5,911 bases of DNA from Anaerolineae bacterium (GTDB lineage Bacteria; Chloroflexota; Anaerolineae; 4572-78; J111), in assembly GCA_020433835.1 (NCBI GenBank), contig JAGRBY010000462.1, positions 1 to 5,911 of the forward strand, written 5' to 3'. Under the pieces are notes generated by a model. That model worked only from the letters and a program-made list of their open reading frames with translations, had not been told where the DNA came from and did no database searches. Shown piece by piece: positions 4,818 to 5,911 of the stretch. How positions within the stretch are numbered: the stretch's first letter is position 1; each line of letters opens with the position of its first letter. Both the position numbers and the translations under genes were made by a program.

Positions 4818-5911
4818 TCGATCCGTCAAACAAACAGATAACCATCCGTTGGTAGTCTGGATTATTCTGGGCGGTCTGATTGTTTTTTTGATCGCCATCG
4901 AATCATTTGCTTTATATACTGTCTTTACCAGCAAATTTCCCAGCGGTAACGATTTCTTCGTACGATGGCTGGGCGGCCGCGAATATTTACTGCACGGCAC
5001 CAATCCCTACGATCAGTCAGTGGCTGAACAGGCTCAGCGGGCCATGTTTGGCCGGCTGACCACCCCCGAAGATAAAGATGAAGCCTATTTTGCCTATCCC
5101 CTTTACACCCTCTACTTCTTCTGGCCGCTGAGCCTGCTGCCTTATGCCTGGGCGCAGGCTATCTGGATGACCTTACTGCAATTTATGCTGCTGGGCGTGA
5201 CGGTGCTCTCGATTAAGCTGGCGGATTGGTCGCCGCCTAAATGGCTGTTTTGGGTAACCCTTTTCTGGGGCGTCTTCTTTTATAATGGAGCACGAGCAAT
5301 TATTCTGGGACAATTTTCTGTTTTAGTCGGCCTGGCCCTGCTGTTGGGATTGTGGGCCATTGAGACTCGGCGCGATATTTTAGCCGGAATTTGTTTGTCT
5401 GTGACGACCATCAAGCCGCAGATGGTCGTCCTGGTTATTATGTTTATCATGATATGGGCTGTATTTCAGTTTCGATGGCGCATAATCGTAAGTTTTGGTC
5501 TTAGCATGCTGACTCTGCTATTAAGCAGTATGCTGTTGGTTCCAAGCTGGCCGCTTGATTTCATCCGAAATACCATCGCCTATAGCGATTATGTAGCCTT
5601 TGGCACACCGCTAGAAAATTTACTCCATTTTTTGATGCCGCCCTCTCTGGCCGCTCCCCTAACTGTCATTTTGTCATTGCTCTTCTTGCTCATGGTCCTG
5701 CCTGGGTGGTGGATGGCTTTCAGAGGACGGCCCGGAGCATATACCTGGGCAATTATGACGACGATCATTGTTGGCAGCCTTGTGGCCTTCCGCTCGGCTA
5801 CAACCAATCAGGTTATTCTCTATTTGCCCCTCTTCTTCTTCTTTCAGCGTTTAACGGGCTTACAAGCGGGTTTGAAAGCGGCTCTCACTGAAGGAGCGTT
5901 GATGGTGATAA
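4798..5911 (+). CDS. GT87/DUF2029-like polytopic membrane glycosyltransferase, 3' truncated by window edge
   Basis: An open frame from ATG 4798 runs without a stop to the right edge, giving 371 residues plus one base. Family members are often about 400 residues, so little is missing. A short cytosolic N-terminus is followed by about ten hydrophobic segments (first about 19-43). Motifs: GNDFFVRWLGGREYLLHGTN (50-69) in the first outer loop with D52 as a candidate catalytic acid, NPYD (69-72), FAYPLYTLYFFWPLSLLP (98-115), GQFSVLVGLALLL (171-183), TTIKPQM (203-209), and TTNQVILYLP (335-344). These fit DUF2029/GT87 proteins, which use polyprenyl-phosphate sugars outside the membrane. The usual YPP is YPL here. 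The start overlaps the GT2 gene by 20 bases and has no clear ribosome site, so coupled translation is likely. A partner role with the adjacent GT2 donor enzyme is inferred. Acceptor unknown. Confidence 0.8.
   Translation, partial: MTNLLANRSVKQTDNHPLVVWIILGGLIVFLIAIESFALYTVFTSKFPSGNDFFVRWLGGREYLLHGTNPYDQSVAEQAQRAMFGRLTTPEDKDEAYFAYPLYTLYFFWPLSLLPYAWAQAIWMTLLQFMLLGVTVLSIKLADWSPPKWLFWVTLFWGVFFYNGARAIILGQFSVLVGLALLLGLWAIETRRDILAGICLSVTTIKPQMVVLVIMFIMIWAVFQFRWRIIVSFGLSMLTLLLSSMLLVPSWPLDFIRNTIAYSDYVAFGTPLENLLHFLMPPSLAAPLTVILSLLFLLMVLPGWWMAFRGRPGAYTWAIMTTIIVGSLVAFRSATTNQVILYLPLFFFFQRLTGLQAGLKAALTEGALMVI

Noticed and set aside
5891..5904. AAGGAG followed 5 bases later by ATG, as the start of a further gene
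   Set aside because: The ATG is in frame with the GT-C gene that is still open, so no separate gene can be claimed; the next gene may start beyond the edge.
1..5911. CRISPR array, tRNA, rRNA, insertion sequence or prophage parts
   Set aside because: No regularly spaced repeats, no cloverleaf-like sequence, no transposase or phage motifs and no terminal inverted repeats were found. The ACCTCCTTTC at 899 matches the 16S tail only over its core, without the neighbouring rRNA sequence.

Overview
The window is a piece of bacterial chromosome with moderate GC content in its genes and AT-rich spacers. All five genes I can support lie on the + strand. All look like parts of envelope glycosylation with polyprenyl-phosphate-linked sugars: two cytosolic GT2 enzymes that would load a sugar onto a lipid carrier, two multi-pass GT87/DUF2029-like GT-C proteins that could use such carriers outside the membrane, and one large multi-pass membrane protein of a widespread but functionally unassigned family. 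The gene set, the style of the membrane proteins and the codon use suggest a Chloroflexota-like (Anaerolineae-type) bacterium or a similar uncultured lineage. That is an inference from family resemblance; no marker gene is present.

Layout. Positions 1-773: 3' nearly complete part of a DPM1-type polyprenol-phosphate mannosyltransferase that enters from the left edge. Positions 774-1142: a 369-base AT-rich gap with a dyad/direct-repeat block next to the stop codon, a good -10 box, a strong perfect hairpin terminator at 911-939, then a pyrimidine-rich stretch, two copies of a 12-base A5T5 repeat flanking a consensus DnaA box, and a small palindrome. Positions 1143-2396 and 2396-3907: a GT87-like membrane glycosyltransferase and the unassigned membrane protein, joined by a TGATG stop/start overlap. 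Positions 3908-4043: a 136-base gap with a modest promoter candidate and a clear ribosome binding site. Positions 4044-4817: a second GT2 enzyme resembling dolichol-phosphate-glucose/mannose synthases. Positions 4798-5911: a second GT87/DUF2029-like protein, overlapping its neighbour by 20 bases and running off the right edge.

How they may work together (inference): the GT2 enzymes make polyprenyl-phosphate-hexose on the cytosolic face, and the GT-C proteins transfer the flipped sugar to a glycolipid, polysaccharide or protein on the outer face. The two halves (GT-C plus unassigned protein; GT2 plus GT-C) look like two transcription or translation units with a related purpose. Nothing is clearly a new defence or mobile system. 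The most noteworthy items are the unassigned membrane protein with acidic first-loop residues like those of GT-C enzymes, and the structured 774-1142 gap, which may encode a short terminated RNA.
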